Shown in pieces: positions 17,698-26,874 of a DNA stretch of 64,000 nt. How positions within the stretch are numbered: the stretch's first letter is position 1; each line of letters begins with the position of its first letter. The notes beneath the pieces were generated by a model. It was not told the DNA's origin and made no database searches. It saw only the letters and a list, made by a program, of their open reading frames with translations. Source of the stretch: Cyclobacteriaceae bacterium (lineage in GTDB: Bacteria; Bacteroidota; Bacteroidia; Cytophagales; Cyclobacteriaceae). The DNA lies in NCBI GenBank assembly GCA_024644875.1, contig JAHEGY010000005.1, positions 1-64,000 of the forward strand, given 5' to 3'. A program made the position numbers and the translations under genes.

Positions 17698-18717
17698 TTA
17701 CTTTTTATCAGCGTCTTCAGCTGCCTCAACGGTCTCCTTAGCTTTTTCTTCTGATTTTGTTTTAGTCTCAGCTGCAGGTTTTTCTTCTACTTTAGCTTCT
17801 ACCTTTTCTTCAGTTTTCTCAGGAGATTTTGCCGTATCTTTCTTTGCTACCGTTTTGGCTTCTGCCTTTGCCTCAACTTTAGGCTCAGATTTTTTCTCTT
17901 CCTTTGCTTCACTTACCTTCTTACCTTCGGTAGCGGGCTTTTCTCCTGAAACGGTTTCCGGTTGAGCACCTTCATCCATCTGGCGCTTCTCATCTTCTTC
18001 CTGCTGTAACCTCAACTCATCTTTATCTTTCTTTCTTTCGAGGAGTCCTTCTTCAACAGCTTTTGTAAGATATTTAACAATAATATCAATTGATTTATAG
18101 GCATCATCATTTGCCGGGACAGGGAAATCAGCAACAGTTGGATTTGAATTGGTGTCCACCATGGCAAATATCGGAATATTCAATTTCTGTGCTTCTTTAA
18201 CTGCTATATGCTCTTTCTTAACATCTACAATAAAAACAGCAGCAGGAAGACGGGTCAATTCAGAAATCCCTCCCAGGACTTTATTCAGCTTATCTTTCTC
18301 CCGTGTCACCATCAACCTTTCCCTCTTGGCCAGGTTAAGGTAAGATTCATCCTTCATGAGTTTCTCAATAGAAGATAACTTTTTTAAGGATTTTCTGATT
18401 GTGGTAAAATTTGTAAGCATACCACCCAGCCATCTTTCAGTTACATACGGCATTCGCAGTCTTTTAGCCTCTTCCTCTACAATTGATTTTGCTTGTTTTT
18501 TTGTCGCAACGAACAGTACCTTTCGTCCGCTCCTGACGATTGTCCTAATAGCGTTTGAAGCTTCATCGAGGGTAGCGAGGGTCTTATTCAGATCAATGAT
18601 ATGAATACCGTTTCGTTCCATAAATATATATGGAGCCATACGCGGATCCCACTTCCTCGTCAAATGTCCGAAATGGACACCAGCATCAAGTAAGTCTTTG
18701 TAAGTTAATTTAGTCAT
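17698..18717 (-). CDS. rpsB: 30S ribosomal protein S2 with long charged C-terminal extension
   Basis: Residues 1-230 are a normal S2 protein: LTYKDLLDAGVHFGHLTRKW, the RWLGGMLTNFTTI motif, LPAAVFIVDVKKEHIAVKEA and PVPANDDAYKSIDIIVKYL. The remaining ~110 residues are a low-complexity Lys/Glu/Ala-rich tail (for example KVEAKAEAKTVAKKDTAKSP), well beyond the usual S2 end. The tail is probably disordered and solvent-exposed on the small subunit. It is third in the rplM-rpsI-rpsB-tsf operon, 20 nt after rpsI. Confidence 0.97.
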   Translation of the reverse strand: MTKLTYKDLLDAGVHFGHLTRKWDPRMAPYIFMERNGIHIIDLNKTLATLDEASNAIRTIVRSGRKVLFVATKKQAKSIVEEEAKRLRMPYVTERWLGGMLTNFTTIRKSLKKLSSIEKLMKDESYLNLAKRERLMVTREKDKLNKVLGGISELTRLPAAVFIVDVKKEHIAVKEAQKLNIPIFAMVDTNSNPTVADFPVPANDDAYKSIDIIVKYLTKAVEEGLLERKKDKDELRLQQEEDEKRQMDEGAQPETVSGEKPATEGKKVSEAKEEKKSEPKVEAKAEAKTVAKKDTAKSPEKTEEKVEAKVEEKPAAETKTKSEEKAKETVEAAEDADKK

Positions 18718-18737
18718 TAAATATATTTATTAATTGA

Positions 18738-19124
18738 TTATCGTTTACTGAATTGGAATCTTCTCCTGGCTTTTCTTTTGCCATATTTCTTTCTCTCAAC
18801 CATCCTCGGGTCCCTGGTGAGGAAGCCTTCTTTCTTCAGGATCGGCTTATATTCTTCGTTCAGATCGACCAATGCTCTTGATAAAGCAAGACGTACGGCT
18901 TCAGCCTGTCCTTTAAATCCACCTCCTTTAACATTAACCTTTATCTCATACCCACCATCAAATTCGATGAACTCAAAAGGCTGCTTGCTGATAATCTGCA
19001 ATATCTCCGATTCGAAGTAGTCCTCTAACTTCTGCCCATTGATAGTGAAATCATCTTTACCAGGAATCATATACAACCTGGCAACACTTGTTTTTCTTCT
19101 TCCTATTGCGTTGATGTTATCCAT
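18738..19124 (-). CDS. rpsI: 30S ribosomal protein S9
   Basis: 128 residues, typical size. AIGRRKTSVARLYMIPGKDD at the start, VKGGGFKGQAEAVRLALSRA in the middle and the basic C-terminal tail KKYGKRKARRRFQFSKR, whose last residues contact P-site tRNA, identify S9. It follows rplM by 9 nt. Confidence 0.98.
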   Translation of the reverse strand: MDNINAIGRRKTSVARLYMIPGKDDFTINGQKLEDYFESEILQIISKQPFEFIEFDGGYEIKVNVKGGGFKGQAEAVRLALSRALVDLNEEYKPILKKEGFLTRDPRMVERKKYGKRKARRRFQFSKR

Positions 19125-19133
19125 AAGTGTTTT

Positions 19134-19580
19134 TTATTTTAGCTCTAGTACTTTAGGATTTTGTGCTTCATGCGGATGTTGATCTCCAATGTAAACATGC
19201 AGGTTCTTAAATAATTGCCTGCCCAGCCTGTTCTTCGGCAACATGCCCCTAACTGCATATTCAAAGATCCTTTCAGGTTTTTTCGCCATAACTTGTTTAG
19301 GGTTCAATCTTTTTTGTCCTCCTGGATAACCTGAGTGGGAGACATACTCCTTACTGTTCATTTTATCACCAGTCATCCTGATCTTTTCTGCATTGATCAC
19401 AATCACATTGTCCCCACAATCAATATGAGGTGTGAAAGAAGGCTTATGCTTGCCTCGAATTATTTTGGCAACCTCACTGGCTACCCGACCCAAAACCCTT
19501 GAATCAGCATCAACTATCCACCAGTTTTTCTCTACTGATTCCTTTTTGGCAGAAATGGTCTTATAACTTAAAGTGTTCAA
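19134..19580 (-). CDS. rplM: 50S ribosomal protein L13
   Basis: 148 residues. WWIVDADSRVLGRVASEVAK, the basic RGKHKPSFTPHIDCGDNVIV segment, HSGYPGG and AVRGMLPKNRLGR are the L13 signatures. It is the first gene of the rplM-rpsI-rpsB-tsf operon and is preceded by a good Bacteroidota promoter at 19633-19663, giving a leader of about 45 nt. Confidence 0.98.
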   Translation of the reverse strand: MNTLSYKTISAKKESVEKNWWIVDADSRVLGRVASEVAKIIRGKHKPSFTPHIDCGDNVIVINAEKIRMTGDKMNSKEYVSHSGYPGGQKRLNPKQVMAKKPERIFEYAVRGMLPKNRLGRQLFKNLHVYIGDQHPHEAQNPKVLELK

Positions 19581-19632
19581 TTTTTATTTATTTTAATTTT
19601 TACTTGAAATTGCATTCACGCAAAACGAGGCA

Positions 19633-19663
19633 CAAAAATAGAGCTAATGTTAAAGAAAAACAA
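19633..19663 (-). promoter_or_regulatory. Promoter of the rplM-rpsI-rpsB-tsf operon
   Basis: On the minus strand TTG (19661-19663) is followed after 20 nt by TATTTTTG (19633-19640), a perfect TAnnTTTG. Both elements and their spacing fit the Bacteroidota -33/-7 model. Confidence 0.6.
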
Positions 19664-19688
19664 TTATTCCAATAATAATTCCTTCGAT

Positions 19689-20408
19689 TCAGGTGTTTTT
19701 CTCAAGCTGCTGCAGCAATACCCTGAAATCTTTTGGATAGGGAGCCGTAACTTCTTCATATTCACCATTAAACAACCGGAATTTCAGGTGATATGCATGC
19801 AGTGCCAATCGTTGAATTAAAGGTTGTTCTTCTGCAAACTTACCAATTTTATAGTTTCTTTTTACAGAAGAGAGAAAGAATGGTTTACCACCATAATTAA
19901 TATCACCGGTTATGGGCGCTTTAAGGTAGGCCAGATGGACCCTGATCTGGTGCAATCTGCCGGTAATTGGTTTGCAATCAATCAGGGTATGTTTTTTATA
20001 TGCTCTTATAGAATTAAATATAGTAACAGATCGCTTTCCGAATCTTTCATCGATATGTGATGTGCCTTTAGGCATGGAGCTCAAAGCCTTTTCCAGTCGG
20101 AGCTTGGAAAAATGATGTAGCCCGTCAGAAACAGCCCTATATGTTTTTGTTACTGATCTCTTTTCAAATTCCTGGGTCATGAATTTATAAGCATCGGGGT
20201 GCTTGGATACAATAAGGGCCCCTGATGTATCCTTATCCAGTCTATGACATAATTGAGCACCATTATGATACATCCTGGCCAGTTTTAATACATTTATCTC
20301 CTCAAGGCGGTCTTCCAGGGATGATAGATACGGGGGTTTATTGATTATGATATAATCCTCGTTTTCAAATAAGATCATGGAACTAAAGGGAGGGATCTTC
20401 TTCTTCAT
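19689..20408 (-). CDS. RluA-family RNA pseudouridine synthase
   Basis: 239 residues with the RluA catalytic motif HRLDKDTSGALIVSK (the Asp is the nucleophile), the N-terminal YIIINKPPYLSS motif and the RLHQIRVHLAYLKAPITGD signature. No S4 RNA-binding domain precedes the catalytic part, so it is a short RluA/RluC/D-like form. It isomerises uridines in rRNA or tRNA; the target cannot be read from sequence. The Nudix gene is 6 nt upstream on the same strand. Confidence 0.9.
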   Translation of the reverse strand: MKKKIPPFSSMILFENEDYIIINKPPYLSSLEDRLEEINVLKLARMYHNGAQLCHRLDKDTSGALIVSKHPDAYKFMTQEFEKRSVTKTYRAVSDGLHHFSKLRLEKALSSMPKGTSHIDERFGKRSVTIFNSIRAYKKHTLIDCKPITGRLHQIRVHLAYLKAPITGDINYGGKPFFLSSVKRNYKIGKFAEEQPLIQRLALHAYHLKFRLFNGEYEEVTAPYPKDFRVLLQQLEKNT

Positions 20409-20414
20409 AATAAT

Positions 20415-21032
20415 TCAGTCAAACCGAGTTGGTGCTTCAGGGTTTTGTCCGTTTTCAAAAAGCAAATGTATCTGTTCCAGAGTATTTCTTTCCGCAGAAA
20501 GATCTGGAAGTTCATCCTGGCTGAAAAAAGCAACTTCTGAAGTCTCCATACCAGGTTCAAGGTTTCCGCCGGTGATGTGACAAAGAAAGAACATTTTGTA
20601 CACATGTAAAGCACTGGGAGGGTGAGCATGGCGTTTTTTATCTAACACAGCCATCAGCTTCATTGGCTTCACATCTAAACCAGCCTCCTCTTTAACCTCT
20701 TTCACGACTACTTCTGAGGGTGTATATCCTATATCAGCCCAGCCACCGGGAAGTGACCACAGGCCATCTGTTTTTTCTTTGACAAGCAAAATCTGATCTT
20801 TCTGAAGAACCACGCCACGGATGTCCACTTTTGGTGTTGGATAACCATTTTCCTTTGCAAACAATTCCCGGATTTTTTCAAGGGGAGCTTCAGTGTAATG
20901 CTTAAATATCGTATGACTTATTTCACGGATCTCCTGATACCGTTCCTTATCGTAGTCATCCTTAGAATAAGTAAACCCTGTTTGGGCAATAGCTTCTAAC
21001 CTTTTGGCAATATTCAGCCAGTCAAATGTCAT
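20415..21032 (-). CDS. Nudix hydrolase with N-terminal Nudix_N-type domain
   Basis: 205 residues. Residues 1-65 form a small helical domain (MTFDWLNIAKRLEAIAQTG) found before some Nudix enzymes. The catalytic Nudix box reads GWADIGYTPSEVVVKEVKEE followed by AGLDV, matching Gx5Ex7REUxEExGU except that the Arg is Lys. It probably cleaves a nucleoside diphosphate derivative such as ADP-ribose; the substrate is not resolved. It overlaps the upstream DinB gene by 4 bp and precedes the RluA gene by 6 nt, so the three form an operon. Confidence 0.88.
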   Translation of the reverse strand: MTFDWLNIAKRLEAIAQTGFTYSKDDYDKERYQEIREISHTIFKHYTEAPLEKIRELFAKENGYPTPKVDIRGVVLQKDQILLVKEKTDGLWSLPGGWADIGYTPSEVVVKEVKEEAGLDVKPMKLMAVLDKKRHAHPPSALHVYKMFFLCHITGGNLEPGMETSEVAFFSQDELPDLSAERNTLEQIHLLFENGQNPEAPTRFD

Positions 21033-21538
21033 GCTGCCAGGTAACGCTTCTTTATTATTTCGATATGATGGCGGGTATGCCCGGCCAGTATATATCCGAT
21101 TGATTTGACAGAAAATTCCTGTCCGCTTGCCCTACCGGTCCTGTCCAGAAATTTAGGATCAATATTCTTATAAAACAGAATTGATGATTCTCTCAAAGAA
21201 GTCCACTCACTTAGCAGATTTCGATATGGAATTTCATCCAGTGAAGTGGCCTCAAGATAATACTCTTCATCGAAACCTGGCAGATCAATGGGATCAAGGC
21301 GTGAGAACCGTAATGCACGGTATATAAAAATCCTTTCAACATCATTGAGGTGCTGGAGGATTTCTTTTATCGACCATTTGCCGGGTGCATAATAATAATC
21401 CTGTTTTTCTTTCGAGATCTTCTCAAAAAAGGAGAGCCCACTTTTATAATCCTTTTCCAGAAGAGTTATAACATTATACTCTTTTACCCATTTCACATAC
21501 TGCTGAAACACAGGGGGGATATATTCAAGATCTATCAA
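21029..21538 (-). CDS. DinB-family protein (DinB_2 four-helix bundle)
   Basis: 169 residues, all-helical. The conserved metal-binding histidines occur in EILQHLNDVERIF and in HTRHHIEIIKKRY near the C-terminus. SIKEILQHLND and RSIGYILAGHTRHH match the DinB_2/YfiT pattern. The family includes bacillithiol or mycothiol-dependent transferases and uncharacterised metalloproteins. Its function here is unknown. It overlaps the downstream Nudix gene by 4 bp. Confidence 0.85.
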   Translation of the reverse strand: MIDLEYIPPVFQQYVKWVKEYNVITLLEKDYKSGLSFFEKISKEKQDYYYAPGKWSIKEILQHLNDVERIFIYRALRFSRLDPIDLPGFDEEYYLEATSLDEIPYRNLLSEWTSLRESSILFYKNIDPKFLDRTGRASGQEFSVKSIGYILAGHTRHHIEIIKKRYLAA

Positions 21539-21541
21539 GTC

Positions 21542-21892
21542 TTAAGAATTTTTAGTCATCAGGGATACTTCATCGGCAATCTTCCTGTTGTAATCAAAAG
21601 CCAGGGTTTGATAATTAACCAGGTCAACGATTGTTCCAATAAGACATAAACCACCGGTAAATAGGTAAAGCAGTCCCATTCCTATCTGGTTAACAAGAAA
21701 CCGCTGCACCCCTGCAATTATAAAAAATCCCAGTATGGTGGTAATCAAGATCAATTGTGGATCACGTCTCCTTGTTCTGTAAATATTTGCAAATAACTGG
21801 GCTTCATCATCGGCCATTGGCTTGATCAGGTCCTGTATATAAGACATTTCCTGGCCTTGCAGTTCTGGTAAAAGTTTTAATACACTTGCCAT
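21542..21892 (-). CDS. TM2-domain membrane protein
   Basis: 116 residues. A cytoplasmic helical N-terminus (DEAQLFANIYRTRRRDPQL) is followed by two transmembrane helices: ILITTILGFFIIAGVQRFLV and, after a short turn, GMGLLYLFTGGLCLIGTIVD. This is the TM2 domain pattern. The molecular function is unknown. It is 4 nt downstream of the DUF2752 gene, a pairing often seen in Bacteroidota, and 3 nt before the DinB gene. Confidence 0.85.
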   Translation of the reverse strand: MASVLKLLPELQGQEMSYIQDLIKPMADDEAQLFANIYRTRRRDPQLILITTILGFFIIAGVQRFLVNQIGMGLLYLFTGGLCLIGTIVDLVNYQTLAFDYNRKIADEVSLMTKNS

Positions 21893-21896
21893 AATC

Positions 21897-22223
21897 TCAA
21901 TAATTAAGTTTTAACCTTTTTATATAATCTATAGTCGACTTATAAATTCTGAAAAACAGTATTATCACGGCTGGAATACCTGCCGGGTGTGCGGAGAAAG
22001 ACATAACAACATCCCCGTGCAGAAAATATGAAATAGATCTCCCCAGTCCGCAGCCGGGGCAATACTTGAATCCCACATTATTAAATACGCACATGGACAT
22101 ATGTTCTCCATCATGCGGATTAAATAGCGCCAGGATCAATAAACCCGCACTCCAGACTAAAGCTTCAATAGGAAGGTGAAAGGTTATCCGGCGGTAGAGG
22201 TATTTAATCCTGTTAAGATACAT
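21897..22223 (-). CDS. DUF2752 membrane protein
   Basis: 108 residues with the DUF2752 signature FKYCPGCGLGRSISYFLHGD and two or three hydrophobic segments (ALVWSAGLLILALF, PAGIPAVIILFF). The CPGCG motif could bind metal. The function is not known. It is the first gene of a run DUF2752-TM2-DinB-Nudix-RluA on the minus strand. Confidence 0.88.
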   Translation of the reverse strand: MYLNRIKYLYRRITFHLPIEALVWSAGLLILALFNPHDGEHMSMCVFNNVGFKYCPGCGLGRSISYFLHGDVVMSFSAHPAGIPAVIILFFRIYKSTIDYIKRLKLNY

Positions 22224-22290
22224 TCATTATTCTTTTACCTAAAAATAACATAATTCTGATAAACTCAAAATGATGTCGCGTCAATACCAT

Positions 22291-23541
22291 TTAATTTTCC
22301 CTGATCTGACCCTGGCCGGTCACTATCCATTTATAGCTGGTAAGTTCTTTAAGTGCCATAGGTCCCCTGGCATGAAGTTTTTGAGTGCTGATCCCAATTT
22401 CAGCTCCCATTTCAAACTGGGCTCCATCGGTGAAGGCTGTAGAAGTATTTGCATATACCACGGCTGCATCTACTTCCTTGCAGAACCTGCTGATTATTTC
22501 CTGGTTTTCTGAAATGACAGCCTCGCTGTGTTTTGAACTATATTCAGCAATATGATCAAGTGCCCTGTCTACACTTGGTACCGTTTTGATGGATATCTTT
22601 TTTGCCAGAAATTCTGTTCCAAAATGGCTTTCAAGGGCCGGGAATAACAGCTTATCTGGATAATTACCCTTTAAAACCGTATAGGCATCTTCATCGGCGT
22701 ATACTTCAACACCACCTTTGGCGAGCTCCTCACACAGATTCGGAAGATCTTGTAGCCTGGAAGCATGGATGATAAGGCAATCGAGGGCATTACATACACT
22801 TACTCTTCTTAATTTGGCGTTTGTTATGATGGTCTTCCCTTTTTTTATATCAGCATCCTGATCGTAATAAGTATGTACTATTCCAGCCCCTGTTTCAATT
22901 ACAGGGACTTTGGAATTATGTCTGACAAAGTCGATCAATCCCTGGCTCCCCCTTGGGATAATTATGTCAATATAATCAGAGGCATTCATCATTTCAGCTG
23001 TTGCTTCCCTGTCGGGGGGTAAGAGCTGGACAATGTTTTTATTAAGACCTGACTTCTCCAATACGCCGTGCAGGATCTGAATAATAGCAAGATTAGAAAA
23101 ATGCGCATCACTACCACCTTTTAACAGACATACATTCCCTGACTTCAGGCATAATGAAAATACATCAAAGGTCACATTGGGTCTTGCTTCATAAATAATA
23201 CCGACCACACCCAGTGGAACACGAATTTTTTCAAGTTGCAATCCGTTTTTCAAGGTCCTTTCTTCTATTATTTCTCCCAGAGGAGATTCAAGGCCTTTTA
23301 CATTCAATATGTCGGCGGCGAGGTTCCGGATTCGTTCCGGATTAAGCTTAAGCCGGTCTAATTTTGGGTCATCCTCCGGCATCCTGTCAAGGTCCTTTTT
23401 GTTTTCCTCAATCAGATGATCAGTTGCCCTGATGGTTTCAGCAGCTAATTGTTTCAATATTTCTGTAACCTGCCCGTTTGTGAAATGTATGATGTCTCTA
23501 CAAGCCTTCCTGGCATGATCAAATATCTCCTGATTTTTCAT
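22291..23541 (-). CDS. proA: Gamma-glutamyl phosphate reductase
   Basis: 416 residues of the aldehyde dehydrogenase superfamily. [19 protein letters not shown], the nucleotide-site segment [25 protein letters not shown] and the catalytic cysteine in [15 protein letters not shown] identify ProA. It reduces L-glutamyl 5-phosphate to glutamate 5-semialdehyde in proline synthesis. It lies 2 nt after proB. Confidence 0.97.
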   Translation of the reverse strand: MKNQEIFDHARKACRDIIHFTNGQVTEILKQLAAETIRATDHLIEENKKDLDRMPEDDPKLDRLKLNPERIRNLAADILNVKGLESPLGEIIEERTLKNGLQLEKIRVPLGVVGIIYEARPNVTFDVFSLCLKSGNVCLLKGGSDAHFSNLAIIQILHGVLEKSGLNKNIVQLLPPDREATAEMMNASDYIDIIIPRGSQGLIDFVRHNSKVPVIETGAGIVHTYYDQDADIKKGKTIITNAKLRRVSVCNALDCLIIHASRLQDLPNLCEELAKGGVEVYADEDAYTVLKGNYPDKLLFPALESHFGTEFLAKKISIKTVPSVDRALDHIAEYSSKHSEAVISENQEIISRFCKEVDAAVVYANTSTAFTDGAQFEMGAEIGISTQKLHARGPMALKELTSYKWIVTGQGQIREN

Positions 23542-23543
23542 AG

Positions 23544-24623
23544 TTAAAACATAAATAAGTGATCATAGTGAATAACCGGCCGTTGATTTTTCATTCCAAT
23601 CCCAGTCCTTGCTTTCTCATCGCTATATCTGGCTATACCCAGGCCGACCTGGGTTCTTTTTTCATCATAGATCATGATGACATCTCCCTTTTTAAAATGT
23701 CCTTCTATATAAGTAATTCCTACCGGAAGCAAACTAATGGCCTTCTCTGATCTCAAAGCTTTCAAAGCACCCTCATTGATCACAACGGCCCCTTTTTCAA
23801 AGCCTCTAGCATGGGATAACCACTTTTTTATAGTTGACTTCCCGGGAGAGGGAATAAACCGGGTACATTGTGAAGAACCTTCGAGCACAGCATTGATTAT
23901 TCCACTTTTAAGGCCATTGGCAATTACCACTTCTATCCCATGTGACGCTACCTTTGCGGCCATATGTGCCTTGGTAAGCATTCCACCTTTCCCAAAGGCT
24001 GATTTTTCGGTATTGATATGTTTCTCGAATTCACGGTCACCAGCATGGATCCGTGGGATCAGGGCCGAGTCATCCTGTTCAGCCATATTCATAATCCCAT
24101 CAACTGAAGTTAAAATGATCAAAGGATTCAGGTTAAGCATTCCGGCAACCAAACCTGCCAGTTCATCATTATCCGTAAACATCAATTCTGTTACGGAAAT
24201 AACATCATTCTCATTGACTATTGGGATAATATTATTCTTCAGTAGAACCTGAAAGCAATTTTTCATGTTTTGAAAATGGTCCCTTGACCTGAAATCATCC
24301 CTGGTTACAAGCACCTGTGAACAGATAAGTCTCTGATCTTTAAAAAGCCGTGAATAAGCTTCAATTAACCTTACCTGTCCCAGGGAGGACCACATCTGCC
24401 GAAGTCCAACCGCGTCGAATTTATTCTTGGGTTGGTAAATGGAACGCCCTGCGGCCACCGCCCCTGATGATATCAATACAACATCATATCCGGATTTTTT
24501 TACCTCTGCGACCTGTAATACAAGATCCTTTATCCGGGATTGGTCCAGCAGACCCTGGGAATCCGTCAGCACATTTGATCCGATCTTTATACCAATCATT
24601 CCCTTCTGTTTCCCCGGGTTCAT
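23544..24623 (-). CDS. proB: Glutamate 5-kinase
   Basis: 359 residues: an amino-acid-kinase domain (about 1-255) with [30 protein letters not shown] and [15 protein letters not shown], followed by a C-terminal PUA domain (about 270-350) with [18 protein letters not shown]. It makes L-glutamyl 5-phosphate, the proline-regulated first step. It is operonic with proA and starts 4 nt after the stop of the GH29 fucosidase gene. That tight spacing is odd for unrelated functions. Confidence 0.97.
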   Translation of the reverse strand: MNPGKQKGMIGIKIGSNVLTDSQGLLDQSRIKDLVLQVAEVKKSGYDVVLISSGAVAAGRSIYQPKNKFDAVGLRQMWSSLGQVRLIEAYSRLFKDQRLICSQVLVTRDDFRSRDHFQNMKNCFQVLLKNNIIPIVNENDVISVTELMFTDNDELAGLVAGMLNLNPLIILTSVDGIMNMAEQDDSALIPRIHAGDREFEKHINTEKSAFGKGGMLTKAHMAAKVASHGIEVVIANGLKSGIINAVLEGSSQCTRFIPSPGKSTIKKWLSHARGFEKGAVVINEGALKALRSEKAISLLPVGITYIEGHFKKGDVIMIYDEKRTQVGLGIARYSDEKARTGIGMKNQRPVIHYDHLFMF

Positions 24624-24627
24624 ATGA

Positions 24628-25950
24628 TTATTTTATTTTTACAACAACGATCGTATCGATTTCCTTCCGGACTTCAAAAGGCACATTAATGACCGTTCCG
24701 AATTTATCCTGTTTGAACTTTAATTTTGAGCCATCATCATACAGTGAAACAGATTCGATTTTATCGGTAAAATTTGGCAGAAAAACGGCATCATCCCTCA
24801 AATTCATGACATGAACATAAACAGTATTGCCTTTTTGAGTGGTAGCCCCCCATTCACGTGGAGGCACCGGACCTTTTCTTGTTCCATAATAGGATTCCCC
24901 ATATTTCTCAAGCCAATTCCCGATTACCTTCAAAGTATCCATATTCTCTGCCTGTAATTTTCCATTGGGCTGTGGGCCATTATTCAGCAGGAAATTGGCG
25001 CCATACCCTGCGGCTTTAACCATGGTTTGTATTAACTGCTTTGTTGATTTAAATCTTCTGTCCTTAATATTGTATCCCCATGAACCATTCATCGTTTCGC
25101 ACATCTCCAGAGGTAGTGCGGAGATAGCGGAGGTTTGATTGAAGCCCATGGTATTTTCACCGGGAAGGTCTCTTTCAAACATCTGAAAATCTTCGCCGGG
25201 TAAAGGTGCTTTGTGGTGATTACTTCCTATCAGGGTTCCCGGTTGTAATTTATGGATCAGGGCATACGTTTTATCCAATTGCCAGTCCGCATTCCACTGA
25301 TCCCACATCCCATCAAACCAGATCCCTCCGATATCGCCATAGTTGGTCAGCAATTCTGTTAACTGGGTATTCATAAAATCAATGTACGTATCCCAGTCAC
25401 CGGAATCGGGACGCCCTGTATATCCCTGTCCTGTCCGTCCTCTTGGATAGTAATCGGGATGGTGCCAGTCTAATTGCGAATAATAGAAGAATAGTTTTAT
25501 CCCTTGTTTATCACATTCCTCTTTTAATAGTTTAAGCACATCTTTCCCGTATTGTGTACGATCTACAATATCCCAGTTGCTTACCTCGGAATCATACATG
25601 GCAAATCCATCATGATGCTTACTGGTTATGGTGATATATTTCATCCCTGCTTCTTTTACCACGGAAACCCATTCTGCAGGATCAAATTCGAAAGGATTAA
25701 AATAATTCGGAAGATCTTCATAGGCCACGATAGGGATCTCTTTTTGGTTCATAATCCATTCAGCAATACCCATATCACCACCACCAGCCATGACCGAGTA
25801 CACTCCCCAGTGCAAAAACATACCGTATTTCGCATCCTGAAACCACTCCCTGTTTTTCAGGTTTTCTTCTGTTGGCTGATATCCAGTTTGAGCAAGATCG
25901 GGGATTGAGAATATCGAAAGCGTTAATAATATTAAAAGAAATCTTTTCAT
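24628..25950 (-). CDS. Alpha-L-fucosidase, GH29 (canonical active site)
   Basis: 440 residues with an export signal (RFLLILLTLSIFSIPDLAQ). The GH29 TIM barrel has FLHWG (His47), SKHHDGFAMYD (His112, His113) and the nucleophile in GGIWFDGMWDQW (Asp213), all expected for retaining exo-alpha-L-fucosidases. A C-terminal beta-sandwich follows (KGNTVYVHVMNLRDDAV). It should release L-fucose from glycans in the periplasm. Unlike the three short GH29-like genes 5-9 kb upstream, it keeps the full set of substrate histidines. A DUF1080 gene is upstream and proBA downstream. Confidence 0.93.
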   Translation of the reverse strand: MKRFLLILLTLSIFSIPDLAQTGYQPTEENLKNREWFQDAKYGMFLHWGVYSVMAGGGDMGIAEWIMNQKEIPIVAYEDLPNYFNPFEFDPAEWVSVVKEAGMKYITITSKHHDGFAMYDSEVSNWDIVDRTQYGKDVLKLLKEECDKQGIKLFFYYSQLDWHHPDYYPRGRTGQGYTGRPDSGDWDTYIDFMNTQLTELLTNYGDIGGIWFDGMWDQWNADWQLDKTYALIHKLQPGTLIGSNHHKAPLPGEDFQMFERDLPGENTMGFNQTSAISALPLEMCETMNGSWGYNIKDRRFKSTKQLIQTMVKAAGYGANFLLNNGPQPNGKLQAENMDTLKVIGNWLEKYGESYYGTRKGPVPPREWGATTQKGNTVYVHVMNLRDDAVFLPNFTDKIESVSLYDDGSKLKFKQDKFGTVINVPFEVRKEIDTIVVVKIK

Positions 25951-26029
25951 TTTATAAAAATTTTAAAACCCTATAATTATATAATGCGTGTATTTTATTC
26001 CAAAATTAGAAGGAGTTTGAACTTTAAAC

Positions 26030-26827
26030 TCATAAAGCCTTGATTTCAATATCTTTATAAAAAACTTCTGCGGCTTCTGACTGAAATTGAATTTTCCCTT
26101 TTGTTAAGGGAACCAGTTTTCCATTGATCGACTGGCTGGAGTTTGTGGCTTTGAGGACCACATTCCCATTCATAATGTGCGTAATATTACCGTTATCTAC
26201 GATAAGTTCCATTTCATTCCACTGGCCTGTAGGTTTTTCGTAGGTGCCGGATTTGATCACCCTCTGATGCACACCTTCTAACAAATGCCCTGTTTCTGAA
26301 TATTTCAGATTGATGCGGCCATCGATTTCAACCGAATCCACATGTACATCTATCTGAGCTCCATCAAGGCTATGATAGTCCCCGCAATCACCTTCCATGA
26401 TCTGGCTTTCGTGGCTTCGCATCCAGTGATCGCTTTGAGCGCCGTGCGGACCCACACAATGATAAAGTAATCCACTATCCCGTTTTTCATTTTCCCTGGG
26501 TGGATATCTCTTCTCCCCCCATTTAAACTTAAAACGTAAGTGATAATTTTCGAATTCCTCAACGGTAGTGAGTGCGCCCCATATGCGGCCATCTATCCTG
26601 ATGTTTCCATCCACCACTGAGAAGATATTATCCGGATCTTTATTAACACCAATAATTTCCTCATTCCCGGAACCTGGCTGATAACTGAGATACGTTTCCC
26701 AGCCATCCAGATTTTCACCATTGAATAGGGATACCCATTCCTGATCCTTTTCTTTTTCCGAGCAGGAAGTAAGAAATAAAGTTAACAGGAGCACTGAAAT
26801 TACATAATATAACCGATTCATGTTCAT
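26030..26827 (-). CDS. DUF1080 (3-keto-disaccharide hydrolase family) lipoprotein
   Basis: 265 residues. A lipoprotein signal peptide (LLLTLFLTSCSEKEK, lipobox Cys near residue 22) is followed by a jelly-roll with WVSLFNGENLDGW, the family start. FKFKWGEKRYPPRENEKRDS, GLLYHCVG and WNEMELIVDNGNITHIMNGN are typical of DUF1080. Family members have been linked to cleavage of 3-keto-glycosides made by Gfo/Idh/MocA oxidases. Such an oxidase lies at 33.6 kb. The specific substrate is unknown. Confidence 0.88.
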   Translation of the reverse strand: MNMNRLYYVISVLLLTLFLTSCSEKEKDQEWVSLFNGENLDGWETYLSYQPGSGNEEIIGVNKDPDNIFSVVDGNIRIDGRIWGALTTVEEFENYHLRFKFKWGEKRYPPRENEKRDSGLLYHCVGPHGAQSDHWMRSHESQIMEGDCGDYHSLDGAQIDVHVDSVEIDGRINLKYSETGHLLEGVHQRVIKSGTYEKPTGQWNEMELIVDNGNITHIMNGNVVLKATNSSQSINGKLVPLTKGKIQFQSEAAEVFYKDIEIKAL

Positions 26828-26874
26828 AAATTTAAGATCTCATTAATTTGTGTAAAATTAAACCATAAGAAATA

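Noticed and set aside
23737-24252. 171-codon open frame antisense to proB
   Set aside because: Shadow of proB; composition rich in Ser/Pro/Ile without domain structure.
23541-24628. Functional link between the fucosidase and proBA because of the 4-nt gap
   Set aside because: No biochemical logic; tight spacing alone is weak evidence and cotranscription by chance is common.
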